This document shows positions 10,998 through 25,600 of a stretch of 64,000 nucleotides of DNA, one piece after another. The notes beneath the pieces were generated by a model. It had not been told where the DNA came from and ran no database searches. It saw only the letters and a program-made list of their open reading frames with translations. Location of the stretch: positions 19,459,166 through 19,523,165 of the forward strand of contig OX381717.1 of assembly GCA_947462335.1 (NCBI GenBank), in the 5' to 3' direction. The DNA is from Harmothoe impar (Eukaryota > Annelida > Polychaeta > Phyllodocida > Polynoidae). The position numbers were made by a program, and so were the translations under genes. Within the stretch, counting starts at the first letter, position 1. Every line of letters begins with the position of its first letter.

Positions 10998-12439
10998 CTA
11001 CAGATAAATGGTAATTCTCACCTTTTCACTATTTAGCTGCTGGTACCCAACGTTAATCGGTTGTTATTTTGGTGAGCGCGGCATGGGGTTCCCCCCATTA
11101 ACAATGAACTATGATGTATGGATGGGAATTCCCAATCAAAATGAAGCGATGCACGCTGAGTTTGGGTTGGTAGGAATTGTGATTAGTTGGAAAACGAATA
11201 TTTTCATTTTTACCATAAATAGGATCAACAACCAAATTTAACACGATTTGTGCAATGTATTGTTACGATGGTCATAAGCAAATTCCCTAGCAAACAGTCA
11301 ATGATACAATTATGATCGTTCATTATGGAAAGCCCTCCTGAATTTTGCAAGGCAGGTTAACTCAATATTTCAATGTTAAGTATTAACAAATATATTTAGG
11401 TCGTGCATCATGCAAAGCCCTCCAGGATACCATGATTTCTTATTTACTCTACTGATTCAACAGAACAATTAATTAATGTTGCATGATCTTCATTCCAAAT
11501 TACCAATTCTAGAAGCAACTCTAAGAACTTAAACATACTTATACCAATTAGATAGAAATGAATTATGTTGGAGACTTTAAGACTTAAGGATGTTGGATAG
11601 GGTAATGCCCATCTATATTCATAAAGCCCATTTCTCTGAAACTATAATTGATATCTTTCATTGTAATATACCACTGGAAAGCGTATGATACTAAATGGTA
11701 ATTCGCCTTTTTTGTTGGATGACACTTCATGGCCATATCCTTAGCACTGCCATAGCGGCACAATGCGTATAGTAAAGCCAGCCCTCTGAAAGCCAAGATT
11801 TTGAGTTTGCATTCGAAACAATACGCTATGGCAGTGCGCCTCCAGAAAGTACCGACAGTCCTAAGGATATGTAATTGCCAACTCTTGTAGGATGATATGG
11901 GACCATAGTAAGAGGATCAATTGGCAAGGCATGTGCACTCAGTTATGTGTTTGGAAGAAATAACAGAACAAGCACTATACACATCCAGTGTACTTAGCAT
12001 CACATAAGTACATTCTTTTAATTGACGTTTATAGGGGTTAGATAATGCCTTCACCATCATAAGGGCAAATCATAAGTGAATCAGGGGGTGTTCATTTTTT
12101 TACATTAGGGGGGGGGATATCTGTGGAATGGGGGGAATTATAACAATCTGGAGGAAGCCAAAAAAATTAGAACTGTACTAAGTGGTGGACAAAATGCTTG
12201 TGTGTTACTAAAGCTGAGAAAGGCTGGTTCCTACTTAAATTCAACTTGGGGGAACCAAAACAATTAACAACCCTCTTTTGAGAGGGACCAACAACATTTC
12301 AATATACTTTGAAATCCATCAACCCACCCCTGTTGATAATGACCACTCCAAACATCTTTCCAACAATCATAATTACCATGCCATCAGTTCGATAGAAACT
12401 ACCCTCTGCACTGGAAGTGTGAAGACACATTTCCATATA
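10998..12439. other. 5' flank of the SLC6 gene
   Basis: No coding exon is recognised. About 11880-12000 is duplicated near 7525-7610. A hairpin lies at 11733-11871, and a G-rich run at about 12107-12117. No TATA box is seen close to the first exon, so the promoter position is not determined. Confidence 0.4.
11733..11871. repeat. inverted repeat (imperfect hairpin)
   Basis: CATATCCTTAGCACTGCCATAGCG (split into its two blocks) at about 11734-11757 is mirrored by CGCTATGGCAGTGC at 11824-11837 and CCTAAGGATATG at 11860-11871. Probably a small hairpin MITE or its remnant. Confidence 0.55.
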
Positions 12440-12501
12440 GGGAAATTAGAAAGCCAGAGAAAAGTTATCTGACTTGTCTATTTGACATAACAAGAAGAAA
12501 C
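12440..12501 (+). promoter_or_regulatory. conserved 5' flank / 5'UTR of the SLC6 gene
   Basis: The ~60 bases before the ATG recur, diverged, at about 7763-7822 and more weakly at 1290-1334. The block is therefore part of the duplicated 5' unit. The transcription start is not visible. Confidence 0.4.
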
Positions 12502-12664
12502 ATGGAGACTGCACCTCTGAGATCTGATGGGAGGGATGAGGATGACAGGGAGAAGACCAGTAGGTGGGACAACAAGCTGGACTTCTTCATGGCTGCTATA
12601 AGTTCTACTGTGGGCATGGGCAACTTATGGAGGTTCCCGTACATAGCATACAGGAACGGGGGAG
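12502..12664 (+). CDS. SLC6 exon 1 (N-terminus, TM1)
   Basis: The ATG at 12502 begins a 28-residue acidic/basic cytoplasmic tail, then [11 protein letters not shown] and TM1. It ends in phase 1 at GGAG|GTGAGT. The same start is preserved in the decayed copy at 1335. Confidence 0.92.
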
Positions 12665-13589
12665 GTGAGTTTTCCTCCTGCTAGAGCCAACAAATTAAAA
12701 CTATAAGCTCCAGTCACTATAAAAGGGCCAGTGAATATAACTACTTTTCCTCTTTAGTATATCTATACAAATTTGACAGTAAAGAATTTTTTGTTCCAGA
12801 AAATTGATACACACATATATATATACTCTAAAAATATAATGTACAATCTTTATAGTCCATATTTTTGAATCTGCACTGTACTAAAACTAATGTTACCCTC
12901 AAACATCTTGCATCAAAATTGTGAGAAAATAGAACATTCTGACAAGTTTAGGTTGCACCTATTTGCAATAGCGCCATACCTCACAATCATGATTTCATAT
13001 ACAACTGTAGGGGTACTATATTATGTGTTTACTCTATATGGAGTGTTTCCTAGTTATCCGGCTCGGTCTCTGCACCTGGGATTAGTGCACACTATTCCTG
13101 GGAGAGGATTTGGATCCTCTCCTGGTTACCGTGTGTCGTCCACAGGTGAGTGGCCAACCCTCACCTGCACACGTGACCCCGGTGCAGGTTATATAAGAGG
13201 TGTTTACTACCCGTAGCGGGCAGTCAGTTCTGACTCGACTCACGATACTTCAAATTGTCCTATTGTGCGGACAGACGGTATAACATACCTGTGGTTTATT
13301 CTTGTAATAAACAGATACATATACTCTCGCACCTGGAAACTGCCGCTCCTTGTTATTCTTTAATCTAAAGGGATAAACGCGAACCATCACACAACATTAA
13401 CATTTTTTCTTTATATGCTGCTTTGATACAAGACATCTAGCTTTGTACATACTGTAATGACTATCAAGACAGTGTCAAGTGTCTTTGCGATGATCCTGCT
13501 TCCCCTAGCAGACATATTAGGATTATGCTTGCTCTATGTTTAACTCATAAGATAAAAGAAGTTAAATTTGTTTATTGTCTAACATGTTC

Positions 13590-13635
<46 letters not shown>

Positions 13636-16600
13636 AGGAAATTAAGGGCATAAGATAGAGAACACGACAGCTGACTGAGTAGGGTATTCCAAGAGATCCT
13701 TTATTGTATACTGTGTAACGTAAACTGAACAACTGCGGCGGCGCCGCTCCTTATATAGTACCCGCCCGCCCCAGCGTCCCTGTGCTCGTACAGAAAAGGG
13801 TCGGGGCGGTTCCGTACGACTTGTCTTCGTACGAACCCGCCCCGCCCGAGAGTGTAACGACAGGGGAAGCCTCGCGTGACCGTCCTCCCCTCTCCCGCCC
13901 GCTACACTCTCCCCACCCTAATTTACAACATGTTCCCCTTAATACATACGGTTAACATTATACAAGCGTAGTCGTAATAACTTACAAACAAACTTACATA
14001 GAGCACCATCCCCGTACGTAATTTCCCCTCCCTTACCGTTTCCCCCGCATACAAGCTTAATTCTAACTAGCCTACCGCGGCATTGTTGTGGAGGGGGCTC
14101 CGCTTCTGTCCGTCTGGCGCCTAACTAACTAACTTTATATGTGCACACTGTAGCCGTGGAGGGGGCCTCCGCTGCCCTCCGTCCCCGTCGCCCTCGTCCC
14201 GGAGGGGGCTCCGCTGCCCTCCGTCCGCCGCGACATCCCAGCGTCCCACGCCGCCTCCGGACCCCCGGGGTGCCGGTCCCCGGCTCACGGCCGCTCCGGT
14301 GCCGTTCTCGGCTGCAAAACAGGAAGTGATGCCCTCGTGAAAAACTACACCCGGCCGTCTTGCCCCCGCCCGGCAGAAACCCCGTCCGGATAACTTTCCC
14401 GCAGGGCCACTACAGGCCCACCACTGCCACCAGCTCGGACAGCAAGTCTGTATAAGGACCAATCTCCTGTACTGGAGTCATCCACGCTGCCCCCGCCTCC
14501 GTCTCATTACTCCCCGCCACCCGTACAGGTGCGGTGTCTAACTCGGCCGGTACGGGCCCGAACTGCATCTCTCCCGTATACACGATCATTCCCCCATCGG
14601 CCAATACAGGCTCCTTTTCGCTCGCTTCGTGCGACTGGGTACCGCTTCCTCCCCCTCCGGCCGGTACAGGCCTCTCGTAAGGAAGTACCAATTCACTTAC
14701 CACATCATTCTCCGTGAATATGTAGACCCATCGTTGTTCTACGAGCCATTCGCCTCGGCCGCGGGCCTCGATCGACGTAGAGTTCCGGCCGCCGACCAAG
14801 GTGAGGGGGCGCTAGTCCAGGTGTAATCCGTTCGCCGACAGGTGTAGTCTTAACTCCAGCTCGGGGTCCAGGGGCATGGTAGCCACCTGCTGCGGCTTTC
14901 CATCGGGTGTTTCCCCCTCGCCGTCTCCGTCCGGGTCCGCTACTGTACCCTTCACCTTGTCCGAGACCTCCACGTTCTCGTCCGAGACTTCCTCAGTCTC
15001 GTCGTGAATATCTTCATCCGGAGGGCTCGTCCTCGCCTCTTCCCCATCATCGTCCGCTGTTTCCCCGTCCTTATGCACCTCGGCGACCACCGTCATCTTT
15101 GTGCCAGTGTCCGGGATCAGAGGCTGTGCCGGCGAGATGTCGGAATATAATCTCCGGCGGGGCGAGGAGCGTGGGGTCGTCTTCGGTGGGGAGGCCCCCC
15201 CCCCCTTTTGGGGTTTCCACAATCTCGGTTACCTCCTCGTGGAGGAGGGTTACGCTGCCTCCGGGCGTCTTCGTCACTGTCGTAGTCTTGGTCGTTCCGG
15301 ACGCGCCCATAACCTCCCGGAGGGTCTCCTCCGATAGTCCGCCCAACAAGAGCATTAACCCTTTCTTCCCTCCTATGGCCGCCATACGGGCATCTCTCTC
15401 CTTCTCCTCTTCCTGGGTCCTTTCGCCCGTACTCCTGCTCGCCCGGCTTGGGGTGCTACTCCCGGCTGTGTGGGGTGACGGGGTAGCCGTCTTTTTTGCA
15501 GGAGAAGGCGACGGGGACCGCCGGGGGCTGCTGTGGGCCGGTGTCTCCTTTTTGGCCGGAGAAGGTGACCGGGATCGCCGGGGGCTGCTACGCGCCGGTG
15601 TCCCCTCTTTCTCTGGCGAGGGGGACGTCGTGTAGCGCAAGGAGGATGAGTCCCTCCTCTCGCGGCCTCGTCGGCTTCTTCTCGTCTCCTTCTTACTATC
15701 CTCCCCCGTCTCCTCTTCCTCCCCCTCCCGGGAGGCCTTTGACTTGCCGCCCACCGAGTCGGACGATGCCCTTCTTTTCTTGGCTGCCTTGCCGGTGCTT
15801 TTGGGGACGGGTTTGGGCCGCTTCGCGATGGTGGTTGCATCCGGCATCCCCCCCGGCAGCTCCCAGGGGTGCTTCTTGTTGCTCCGGGCTCCTCCCTCCC
15901 GGTGCTGTTTCATATGGACGATCAAATCCGCCCTCCGATCTTTCTCCTTTTGGATACGGCAGGGCGTGCCGTCGGCGGCCAGCTCCGGACAGTTCCACCC
16001 GAAGATTGTCACAGGGTGGCCCGCCACGTGTGCCGGCCACTCGGCCGCCGGGATCTCCCATGCTAGACTAGGGTCTAGGCTGTGGCAAAAGCCGCAGTGG
16101 TAGGTGTTTGTCGCCATATCGTAAGAACAGTTAATCCGGTTTGCCTCCTCCCCTGGTTTAAGTACTTTTGTCTCGCCCAGTTTCTCTCCCCCTCGCCTCC
16201 TGATTGGCTCCCGCGTTGCGGGGCCGGGACGCTTCCGTCCGTGCGGAATCCTTCCTCGCCGCTGATTGGCTTAGCGCCCGGTGACGCTCCCCTCTTTTCT
16301 CCCGCCCGTTTGTTGTGGTTGCTCCCCTCCTTCCCCGCCCGGGAAGAGTGGCGTTCCTCCTTTTCCGTATGGGACGAGTGCCGGCTCCCCGAGCCGTCCG
16401 TACGGGAGGAGCCCGACGAGTGTCGGCTCCCCGACCCATCCGTACGAGAGGAGCCCCGTCTCCTGTCCGAGTGTTCCCCCCCTCGGCCTCCTTTTTCCGG
16501 TCTCGGGCGTCGCTCTCCCTCCCGTGGCTCGCCCCCCCTTGCCGATCCCCCGCCTTCTCCGATGACCTAGCCGGGGAGCGAGACCTGCCCCAGCTCTTGG

Positions 16601-19600
16601 TCGGTCTTTTCGGCATCTCTCTCTCCGGGAGGGGTCCCCCCACCGTTACCGTGCGGGTTTCTTCCACTGGCCGCGGCGGTGCTGGGACGGAGATCATATC
16701 GTCCTTTCTCCTTGTCGCCTTCCACGGTCTGCTATGCCGCGGTTCAGTCGTCGCCCAGGACACCGGAATCCTCTCGGTGTCGTCCTCCTCTTCCGAGGAG
16801 ATGTCGTTGAGCAACTGGAACTCTGGTTTTCGTCCGTGGGCTTCCTTCCAGATGTAGTATTCGGCCGGCGGCGGCTCTGGCTCTCCTCCTTCCACCCTAT
16901 CCACCCACCTTCGTACCACCGGAACGTTTTCCTGACCTCTCCTGATTCTGCTGAGTCGGACGCCGAGTCCCACGATCCCATTCCTGTCAGTATGCTTGGG
17001 TAAAAGTCGTCCCGCGGGTGCAAAGCCATGACTGATTGCCCCCCGCCCTCCTCCGGGCTCATATAATCCTCCAGGGGCCCTTCCTTGCCATCGTTACCGC
17101 CGCCCTTTTCCCGGGAGCGAATGGCCGGGCTACCCCGTCGTTCCGCCCCCCCCCCTCCGACCGACCCGAGGGCCCTGGATCCCGCGACGCGGGCGTCCCC
17201 CCCCCGGCTGACGTTGTCCGTTGCCGCCCCGGTTACCATGGCTACTAGGTCCGCCCCCTCCCCCGGGACGCCCGGAACCACCTTCAGGTTGTCGTAGTGC
17301 TCTACCCGTCGTTTTCGGCCCATCTCTAATTTGTACACCGGGCCGCCGATGCACCTCAACACCTTCCAAGGCCCCGTCCAGTACCTCTGTAGTTTAGGGC
17401 TGAGTCCCGCCTTCTTTATCGGGTGGTAAAAATATTCTTGTGCACCCTCCTCGATGGGGTCCAGAATAGCTCTCTGATCGTAATTCCTCTTTTGCCTTTC
17501 TACCGCCCTGCCCAGGCTCTCCCGAGCGGAGGCATGAGCCTCCGCCATCCAGTTCTGGAGTTGGGCGACGTAGCCCTCTCCCGGGGGACGTCCTGTAAAT
17601 CCCGTACGGGGTAGATGAGGCTAAGGGGTGCCGCCGTTTTCCGCCCGAGCATCATGGCATTCAGCGATACCCCTGACGAGGAGTGCTCTGTCGCCCGATA
17701 CGCCGCCATGACGAATGGGAGCTGCCGGTCCCAATATAGATCTTTGGTCCTCCCTCACTACCGTGGAGAGGAGCGCCTCTATGGTTTGATTGCATCTCTC
17801 CACCATCCCGTCCGACTTCGGGTTGAAGGGGCAGGTGCGCGACTGCCGGACTCCCAGCAGCCTCACCACCTCGCGGAAGGTGGAGGATTGGAACTCCCTC
17901 CCCTGGTCCATATGCAGGGTGACCGGGGTGCCGAACCGGCAAACAAAGTTTTCCACGATCGCCCTGGCCACTGTGGGTGCCCGGTGATCCGGGAGTGCGT
18001 ACGCCTCCGCCCATTTAGTGAAGTACTCCACGAGGACCAGTATGTACACGTTTCCGCTCGCCGAGGGGCTCAGTGGCCCCATTATATCCGCCCTGATCCG
18101 CTCCATCGGCATCCCGACGCGAACGTTGCCCATCGGGTGGCGATGGGGGGCCGCCGGCGGCTTCCTCTGGTTGCAGGGGACGCATCGGGCGCACCAGCTG
18201 GTGATATCCCTCCTGAAGTTCGGCCAGTAGAAGAAATCTTGGCACCTCCGAATCACCCTCTGCCGCCCCAAATGCCCTGCCAGTCCGTCCCCGTGCAGCC
18301 CCCTCATCACTTCTGACTGCATTTCGGCCGGTACCAGTATCTGCAGCCTATCGGCCCCCCCGGGCGTGTACCATGCCCGTGATAGCACCCCTCCGGGCCC
18401 CTCCTTCAGTCGGGTCACCTGGTGGGCATACGTTCGGTGCTTGTACGACTCGGTCTGTTCGTCTGCCCCGGCCGAGGGATCCCCGCCGCGCACCCATTCC
18501 CTTACCCGAACGACAATGGGTCCCGGTCCTGGGCCACCTTCCACTCGGCCGGGCTACCCAGCCGAGTTACCGTGGTCTCGTCCACCCCCTCCACTATGTC
18601 CTCCTCCTCCGGCTCCGCTTGAGCTCTGCCCCGGGTCAGGGCGAAGCACGCCGTAGGCTCCGACCCCCCCAGCCCGCACTGCCGGTACGGTCGTCGGGAG
18701 AGGGCGTCCGAGTTATTGTGGTCCTTCCCCAGCCGATGCTGTATGGTGAAATCATGTGTTCCCAGCACCTGCAGCCACCGGGCTACCTGGCCCTCCGGTT
18801 CCTTAAAGTCCGTCACCCAGGGGAGGGTGGCATGGTCCGTACGGATGAGAACCGGCTGGCCCACCAGATAATGTCGGAATTTTTTAAGTCCGAACATTAC
18901 CGCCAGTAGTTCTCGCCGGGTGACACAATAGTTTCTCTCCGGTCTAGACATCGTGCGACTGGCGTAAGCCAATGCTCTCTCGGCCCCGCCCTGTTTCTGG
19001 GAGAGCACCGCCCCCAGGCCGAAATTGCTGGCATCGGTATCCAAGATCAATTGGCCCTCCGGTTCGGGGCACGCGAGGACCGGCGATGACGTCAGCTTTA
19101 TTTTCAACTCCTCGAACGCTGCTTTGCACTCAGGGGACCACGCGAACCTCCTGTCTTTCTCCGCTGCCGCCGAGAGAGGCTTCGCGATGCTCGCAAAGTC
19201 CTGCACTAATGCCCGGTAGTAGCCGGCAAGCCCCAAAAAGCTCCGGACTTCCCCCACCGTCTGCGGCCGGGGCCATTCTCGCACGGCTCGCACCTTCTCG
19301 GGGTCTGTCGCCACCCCGTCTTTGTTTACGATATGCCCTAGAAAGCACACCTCCCTCCGGGCCAGTTGACATTTCGGTGGTTTCACTTTCAGGCCCGCCC
19401 CCATCAGCCTCTGGAGCACCTCCGTCACCCTTTTAAGGTGCGTCTCCAAGTCCGGCGAGAAGACTATAATATCGTCGAGATACACCAAACACTTTTTCCA
19501 GTGTAGACCTTTCAACACTACCTCCATCAGCCGCTCGAACGTGGACGGCTAGTTGCATAGGCCGAACGGCATGACTTTATGTTGGAAAAGCCCGCTATGG

Positions 19601-22558
19601 GAGACGAACGCCGTTTTCTCCCGATCCGACTCGTTCATGGCCACTTGCCAATATCCGTTGGTCAGGTCCATGGTACTGAACCAACTGGCCCCAGCCAGCG
19701 TGTCTAACGAATCGTCTATCCGCGGGATGGGGTAGGCATCTTTCTTGGTAACGGCGTTGAGCTTCCGGTAATCGATACAGAACCTCGGACGGCCGTCCTT
19801 CTTTCGCGCCAGGACTATTGGCGATGCCCACGGGCTCGTAGAGCGCTTGATAATGACCAGGTCCAGCATCTCCCCGATCTTTGCTTCCGCCTCCGCCCTT
19901 TTGTGGGGTGCCAACGGCCGTGGCCGTTGCTTTACCGGAGTCGCCTCCCCTGCCTGTATACCGTGTTGCACAAGGTGCGTTTCTCCCATGTCGTCCTCCC
20001 AGTGCGAAAACGCCTCTATGTTCGCCCGGATCATGGCCTCTACCTGCGGCCGGGCCCCCTCGTCTACCCCGTTCAGCAGCGTGTTAACCACCCCGTCCGC
20101 TCCGGCCGAACCTGCCGGGGCCGCCCCCAACATCGCACATGACCCCTCTTCCTCGTCCGAATCATACTGGTCTAAAGGCTGCGCGACTCCCAGCCGGGTG
20201 TTCTCCCTCAGCCAGAGCGCACTGGCCCCCACATTCAATAATATGACCGGCGTACGGCACTTCTTGTTGGGCGCTACTATTCCCCGCCCGACCCGGAAGC
20301 CTCCCTTCCGCTCATTCTCCGGTAGTCCTTCGATGACGCAATACAGACCGTCGTCGAAGTCCCACCCGGCTATATGCGCCGTCACCACCAACTCCCCTCC
20401 CGCGGGGATACAACAGTCTTGTGTCAGTACTGCCCCGCATCCGCCCGTCCGAGCCTTCTTCGTCTCGGGGGGTCTCTCGCCCGACTCCTCCCACAGCAAC
20501 CTCTCCCGGTTCATGTCCACCAGTATCCCGTTGCTCCGTATGAGGTCAGCCCCGAGTATGCCTTCCGGTGAGATGTCAGCGACCAAGAACGTCCCCTTCA
20601 TCTTTTCCCCGGCGAATTGCAGCACCCCCTCCGTACGACCTTTTATTTGCATCAGCCTGCCGTCCGCGCAAACCACCGTTAGGTCGTGTGCCACCAGGGC
20701 CACCGGAGCGTTTTGCCGGTCCCACCACCGAGTGGAGAGCATGCTGGCCGAGGCGCCTGTGTCCACCAGCATACTAACAGTTTTCCCTCCACTATGAGGC
20801 CTGTCCCCTTCTTCTCCCGGCCTTGCACCGACGTCACGGATATCTCCGGTCGCCCTTTCTCGGCCCCAGGACTCGCTAGTTCTGGGGCCGCTGCCCGTTT
20901 CACGATGCCGGTTTCCCTTCCGTCGGTTTACCGCCCTCCTGTCCCTGCCGGCCCTCTTCGGGGGGCCGCTCCAGACATTCCCGTCGGAAATGTCCGTCCT
21001 TTCCGCACCTGAAGCATCCCCTCCCCAAGGGTCGCTGTCCTCCGGCCCTCACCCCAGCACCCCCGTTCTGCGGGCACAAATCCTTCCGGAGGCTCGCCAG
21101 CTCCGGCATGTAGTCCGCCCTCAGGGGCGCCAGTTCCCGTGTGAACTCTTTCCGCAGGGACTCGAGTTCGTCCGCCACGGTGGCGTCGGTGGCGAATACT
21201 CGATCGTTCCTCTTTCCGACTGCCGGTCCTTTGTCAGATGGGCCTCTGCCCGCACCCCCACGGTCACCACGTCCTCCAGCGTGCGGGGTTGGGAGTATAG
21301 TATGAAATATCTCAACTGACTGTCCTTCAGGCCGTCGAGGAACCTGTCTTTCGCCAGGCTGCAGATGGTTTCTCCGTCTGCGTCCGGGTATCCAAGTCTG
21401 GCCAGCCGTTCTAATTCTTCCGAGTATGATACCAGGTCCTCCTCCGCCCGCCGGTCGCGCCCCCGGAAGACGGCCTTGTGCGACTCCGCCTGGTTCCTGG
21501 GTTGGAACCTCTGTTGCAGCGCCCCGACCATTCCGAGTACGCCAGGTCCTCCCCCGGCGCCAAGCGGGATAGGAGCCGCCTCGCGTTCCCCCGGAGGCTT
21601 ATCCCCAGGAGCATACCCGCTGTCCTGTCGTCCCACTTGTTGGCCTGGACACATAGCCGGAAGTGCGCCATGAACTCGCCTAAATCGGTCGTTCCGTCGA
21701 ACTGGGCGGGCATCACCACTGGACGTCCCCCGTCCCCCGCAGGCGTGTTGGGCACCGTTACCCGCAGTCCCCCGGCCGGTCCCTGGTCTCGGACGACCCG
21801 TTGTCCTCCTAATTCGTCCCCCTCGTCACCTCTCGGTCTCTCACTCCTCCGGACGGGTTCCTTCCGCCGACCACCGGTCCGTTCCCGTGGTAGGTCACCC
21901 CCAGCTCCCGTGGACTCCGCCGAACCAGGTCCCGTCCTCCGCAGACCGTCCGTGCGCCACGGCGCCGTTCCCCTAGCCCCGCCCGCCGAATCCGGCCGTC
22001 CGAAGCTCCACATGTCGGGCTTCCGTTCCATCTCCCTGCTCTGCCGCAGGAAGACATCCTCATCCGCGCACTCGACCAAGTTGCCGCCCAAGCGCCCGTC
22101 CAGCGCCGCCCCTCTTGGGTCCGCCACCATCCCCGGGTCCCGCATCTCCACCGTGCGTCTTCCCTCCGGGTGTTCATCTCCCGTCCGCAACGCCTCCCCC
22201 CTCTCGCCACTGTCCATCCCGTTCTCGCCCCTTAACATCGTGTTATGTCCGTGGGTCCTATGCCTGTTGTTCACTGCTGTCACCAATGTAAGGAAATTAA
22301 GGGCATCGGATAGAGAACACGACAGCTGACCGAGTAGGGTATTCCAAGAGATCCTTTATTGTATACTGTGTAACGTAAACTGAACAACTGCGGCGGCGCC
22401 GCTCCTTATATAGTACCAGCCCGCCCCAGCGTCCCTGCGCTCGTACGGAAAAGGGTCGGGGTGGTTCCGTACGACTTGTCTTCGTACGAACCCACCCTGC
22501 CCGAGAGTGTAACGACAGGGGAAGCCTCGCGTGACCGTCCTCCCCTCTCCCGCCCGCT

Positions 22559-22611
<53 letters not shown>

Positions 22612-22624
22612 ATAGATAGATAAG

Positions 22625-22674
<50 letters not shown>

Positions 22675-25600
22675 TGTATATAGATATAGATATAGATGTA
22701 TAGATGTATATTATAGATATAGATATAGATATAGATATTTAACTTGTGCAAAGACAGGTTTCACAGTATGGAAATTCTTGTACGATCCGATGAAATCTGT
22801 TTGACCTTGTTTGAGCAAATAAAATCCATTAAGGATCCTGAAAGATAGACATATATATATGTGAGCGAAATGGGTCGGAAGTCGTACATTAAAAATAATT
22901 AAAAAAAAGATAATTAACATTTAAATTAGATATTGTCTATATTATACAATACAATTGTAAATCCTATGGCCATTATTTTGGGCATAATGGGAGTTGAAAT
23001 CTGGTTTGCAACTTAGTATTCCAGAAGATAACTATTCATATGTAAGAAAAATATCAAAAACTCATTTTTTCCAACATTTAATTTTCTCCACCCTATACTA
23101 TAAAAACAGGTCACATATACCACCTCTACATGTTTATGTATAATAGTGTAACGGGTTGACTATAAAGTCTAACTGTTATCATTGTATATCTATTATATGT
23201 TATAAGATGTAAAACAACACGGTTCTATTGTGTAAAATAACTGTTTTATTCATATAACTAGTGTCGTCGGTTCGTTACATACACCGACTCCTCTAGTTCG
23301 GTTATATACGGTAGTGTACCGGTACCACCTTCGGTTACCGTCGGTAGTTGTTACATAATCATTTTACATAACTAAACCTAACAGGTGGCGCTGCTAGTAC
23401 GGTCACGTGGCCTACGCAGCGCTGTATATAAGACGGCTGCTTCCCCATTGGAAGTCAGTCAGGTTTGGGACTGTCGTGACATGACCACCCTGTGCTCACG
23501 GGCTTAACTCTATGCTATAGGGTTGCCTACTGTATTATATATCTGTTACTGATCTTGTATAGCTGATGGTTATACCTGTACTATAATACACCAAGAGTTT
23601 CCTATAATAAAGTCGCCGTATATTACAGTCTAATTTACCTTGTCTGGTTTTTGGTACTCAAGTGTTACATCCGTAGTAAGAGACCAACTACATTGGTGCC
23701 GTGACCACTTGATCGAACCGACCATTGATAAGGTATTAAATAGGCTTATAGTATATGGATTACCTATACGATTTTGTCAGCTTGTTCAGCGGCAGGACTA
23801 AAACCCCTGCTGAGGAACGTGAGGAGGCCGTACAAAATGTACGGTTCTTCACGGGCAAAACGAATAGGGGGGAGAGCCGGGCAGCCTTGGAGGTGCCTGG
23901 TGACGACCTCTCCCAAGGAACAATAGGTGATCCTATTGTGGAGGCTTTCGCCGGAGGTGAGGACGGAGAGCAATCCCCAGTCCTGGGACCCTTTGACATC
24001 AGCCCCAGGAGATCGTTGGACTCCCTTTCCACGAATCTTTTCTGTCCTGAGGGTCAGAAAATATTGGGTAGAGAGGCTAAAACTCTCGGCCCTGCTCCCG
24101 TCGGTTCCACACCGACGGTAGCGGATCCTTCATTGGATCCAGACACTTCGGTTTTCACTGATGGTGCCACCCCTACACCTGTCGGTATGGGGAGTGGAGG
24201 GCTATCAAAGAAGACTGATGTGGCAGCAAAAGCTCCTGGTAAAGTGAACCTGCCAGCAGTAGATGAGCCATCCAGTTTACCACTGGATGGGGACCTACTG
24301 GCTGACATGCGTATCACCACCAGGAAAACTGAGTTGCATGAGCTCGCGGAAGCCCGGAAGGAACTTGCTTCCATCAACCAAACTAGGAAGTTATTCCTAA
24401 AGGAGGTTGATGAAAAGAAAAAGTTCCTGCTGGAACTCCAAAACGAGATGGCTTCACATAAGGTGGAGGTTGACAAACTTTTGCACCAGAGGGTGTCTGG
24501 CGAATGTGAGGTTGCAAGCTTAAATACCTTGGGAAAGGATTTGAGCGCGCAGCTCCACTTAGCCAGGCAAGACCTCGCAAGCTTAAGGCAAGTCAATCAG
24601 GACCTGAAGACGAAGTCAGAGCAGGTACCACCACCTAACACGGTGGTACCTCCAGTCATACCCGTACCCAATGTGTACACGACAGTGACACCTTCAGGTG
24701 TCCCGCCGCTAGTGCACACCACGGTAACAGGTATGACACCTCAGATGGGGGCTAGCTATCTACAGACTCCAGTCTGTGGTGGCGCCTTTGGGGGCACGGC
24801 AACACCTCCAGGGTACACCCACCCATCTACTGGTTCAACGATGTTGAACCAACAGCAGACCTTGGTCTCGGTTCCAGTACCGAAGCCCAGAGCTAGACAG
24901 GGCTTAACTCCTGTCCAGCGGGCTAAGTACGACAGGAACCCGGCGATTGAGAAGCTGGGGACAGACATCGTCCCGCGGGACATCGATGAACTGGATGAAC
25001 GGTATGCTCCTTTCAACTTTGGGGAGATCAAACATCCAGATGCAGCCCGTCAAAAGGCCATCGATATTCCGCCTTTCACAGGGTCGCCACCCTGGAGAAA
25101 GTACAAAGTTCGGTTCAAGGCTATTGTGGAGAGCAATCGCTGGAACAATCAGCAAGCGCTGGTTGCTCTGAAACAGGCACTCTGCAACGGGCCGGGTGAA
25201 CCAGCCCTTTTGGCATTCGAGAGAGTAAAGATCAAGACATTGAGCTCACTTGAAGAAACGGCTGAATGGGCAATTGGGAAGATTGGTGAGCATGACCCAA
25301 GGACTCAATTGCTCAAACGTGTCCAACGCAAGGACGAGCATCTGAGATCCTACGGATTTGCTCTACAAGAACTGATATCCGAGTGTTATCAGGGATGTAG
25401 ACCTGACACCCCCACTGTCATCCAGGAGTTAACCTCCAGGTTTGTCAATGGAGTCAGGGACACCAACCTCCAGGCATATCTGCGGGAAAAATGGCAGCCG
25501 GACTTGTCTCTGGCTGACCTTTTTGACCATGCAGATGTGTATGACACCAAACAGGCTGCTTTTCCTAGTGGAGGAGTGTCGGCAGCTCCATCTGTAGCCC

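Larger units (their letters stand above)
13632..22561 (-). mobile_element. Ty3/gypsy LTR retrotransposon A (with ORF3)
   Basis: A complete but decayed element in reverse orientation: 275-bp LTRs, PBS, gag, pol in the order PR-RT-RNase H-INT, then ORF3, PPT and 3' LTR. The LTRs differ at about 10 of 275 positions, an older insertion than B or C. Coding regions are split by several frameshifts and an in-frame TAG. It is markedly GC-rich against its AT-rich host intron. Target duplication is indistinct because it lies in a TA repeat. Confidence 0.93.

Noticed and set aside
14907..15635. Long + strand open frames through element A, Pro/Arg/Ser-rich
   Set aside because: These are antisense shadows of the - strand gag, pol and ORF3 in GC-rich DNA, with no motifs or start context.
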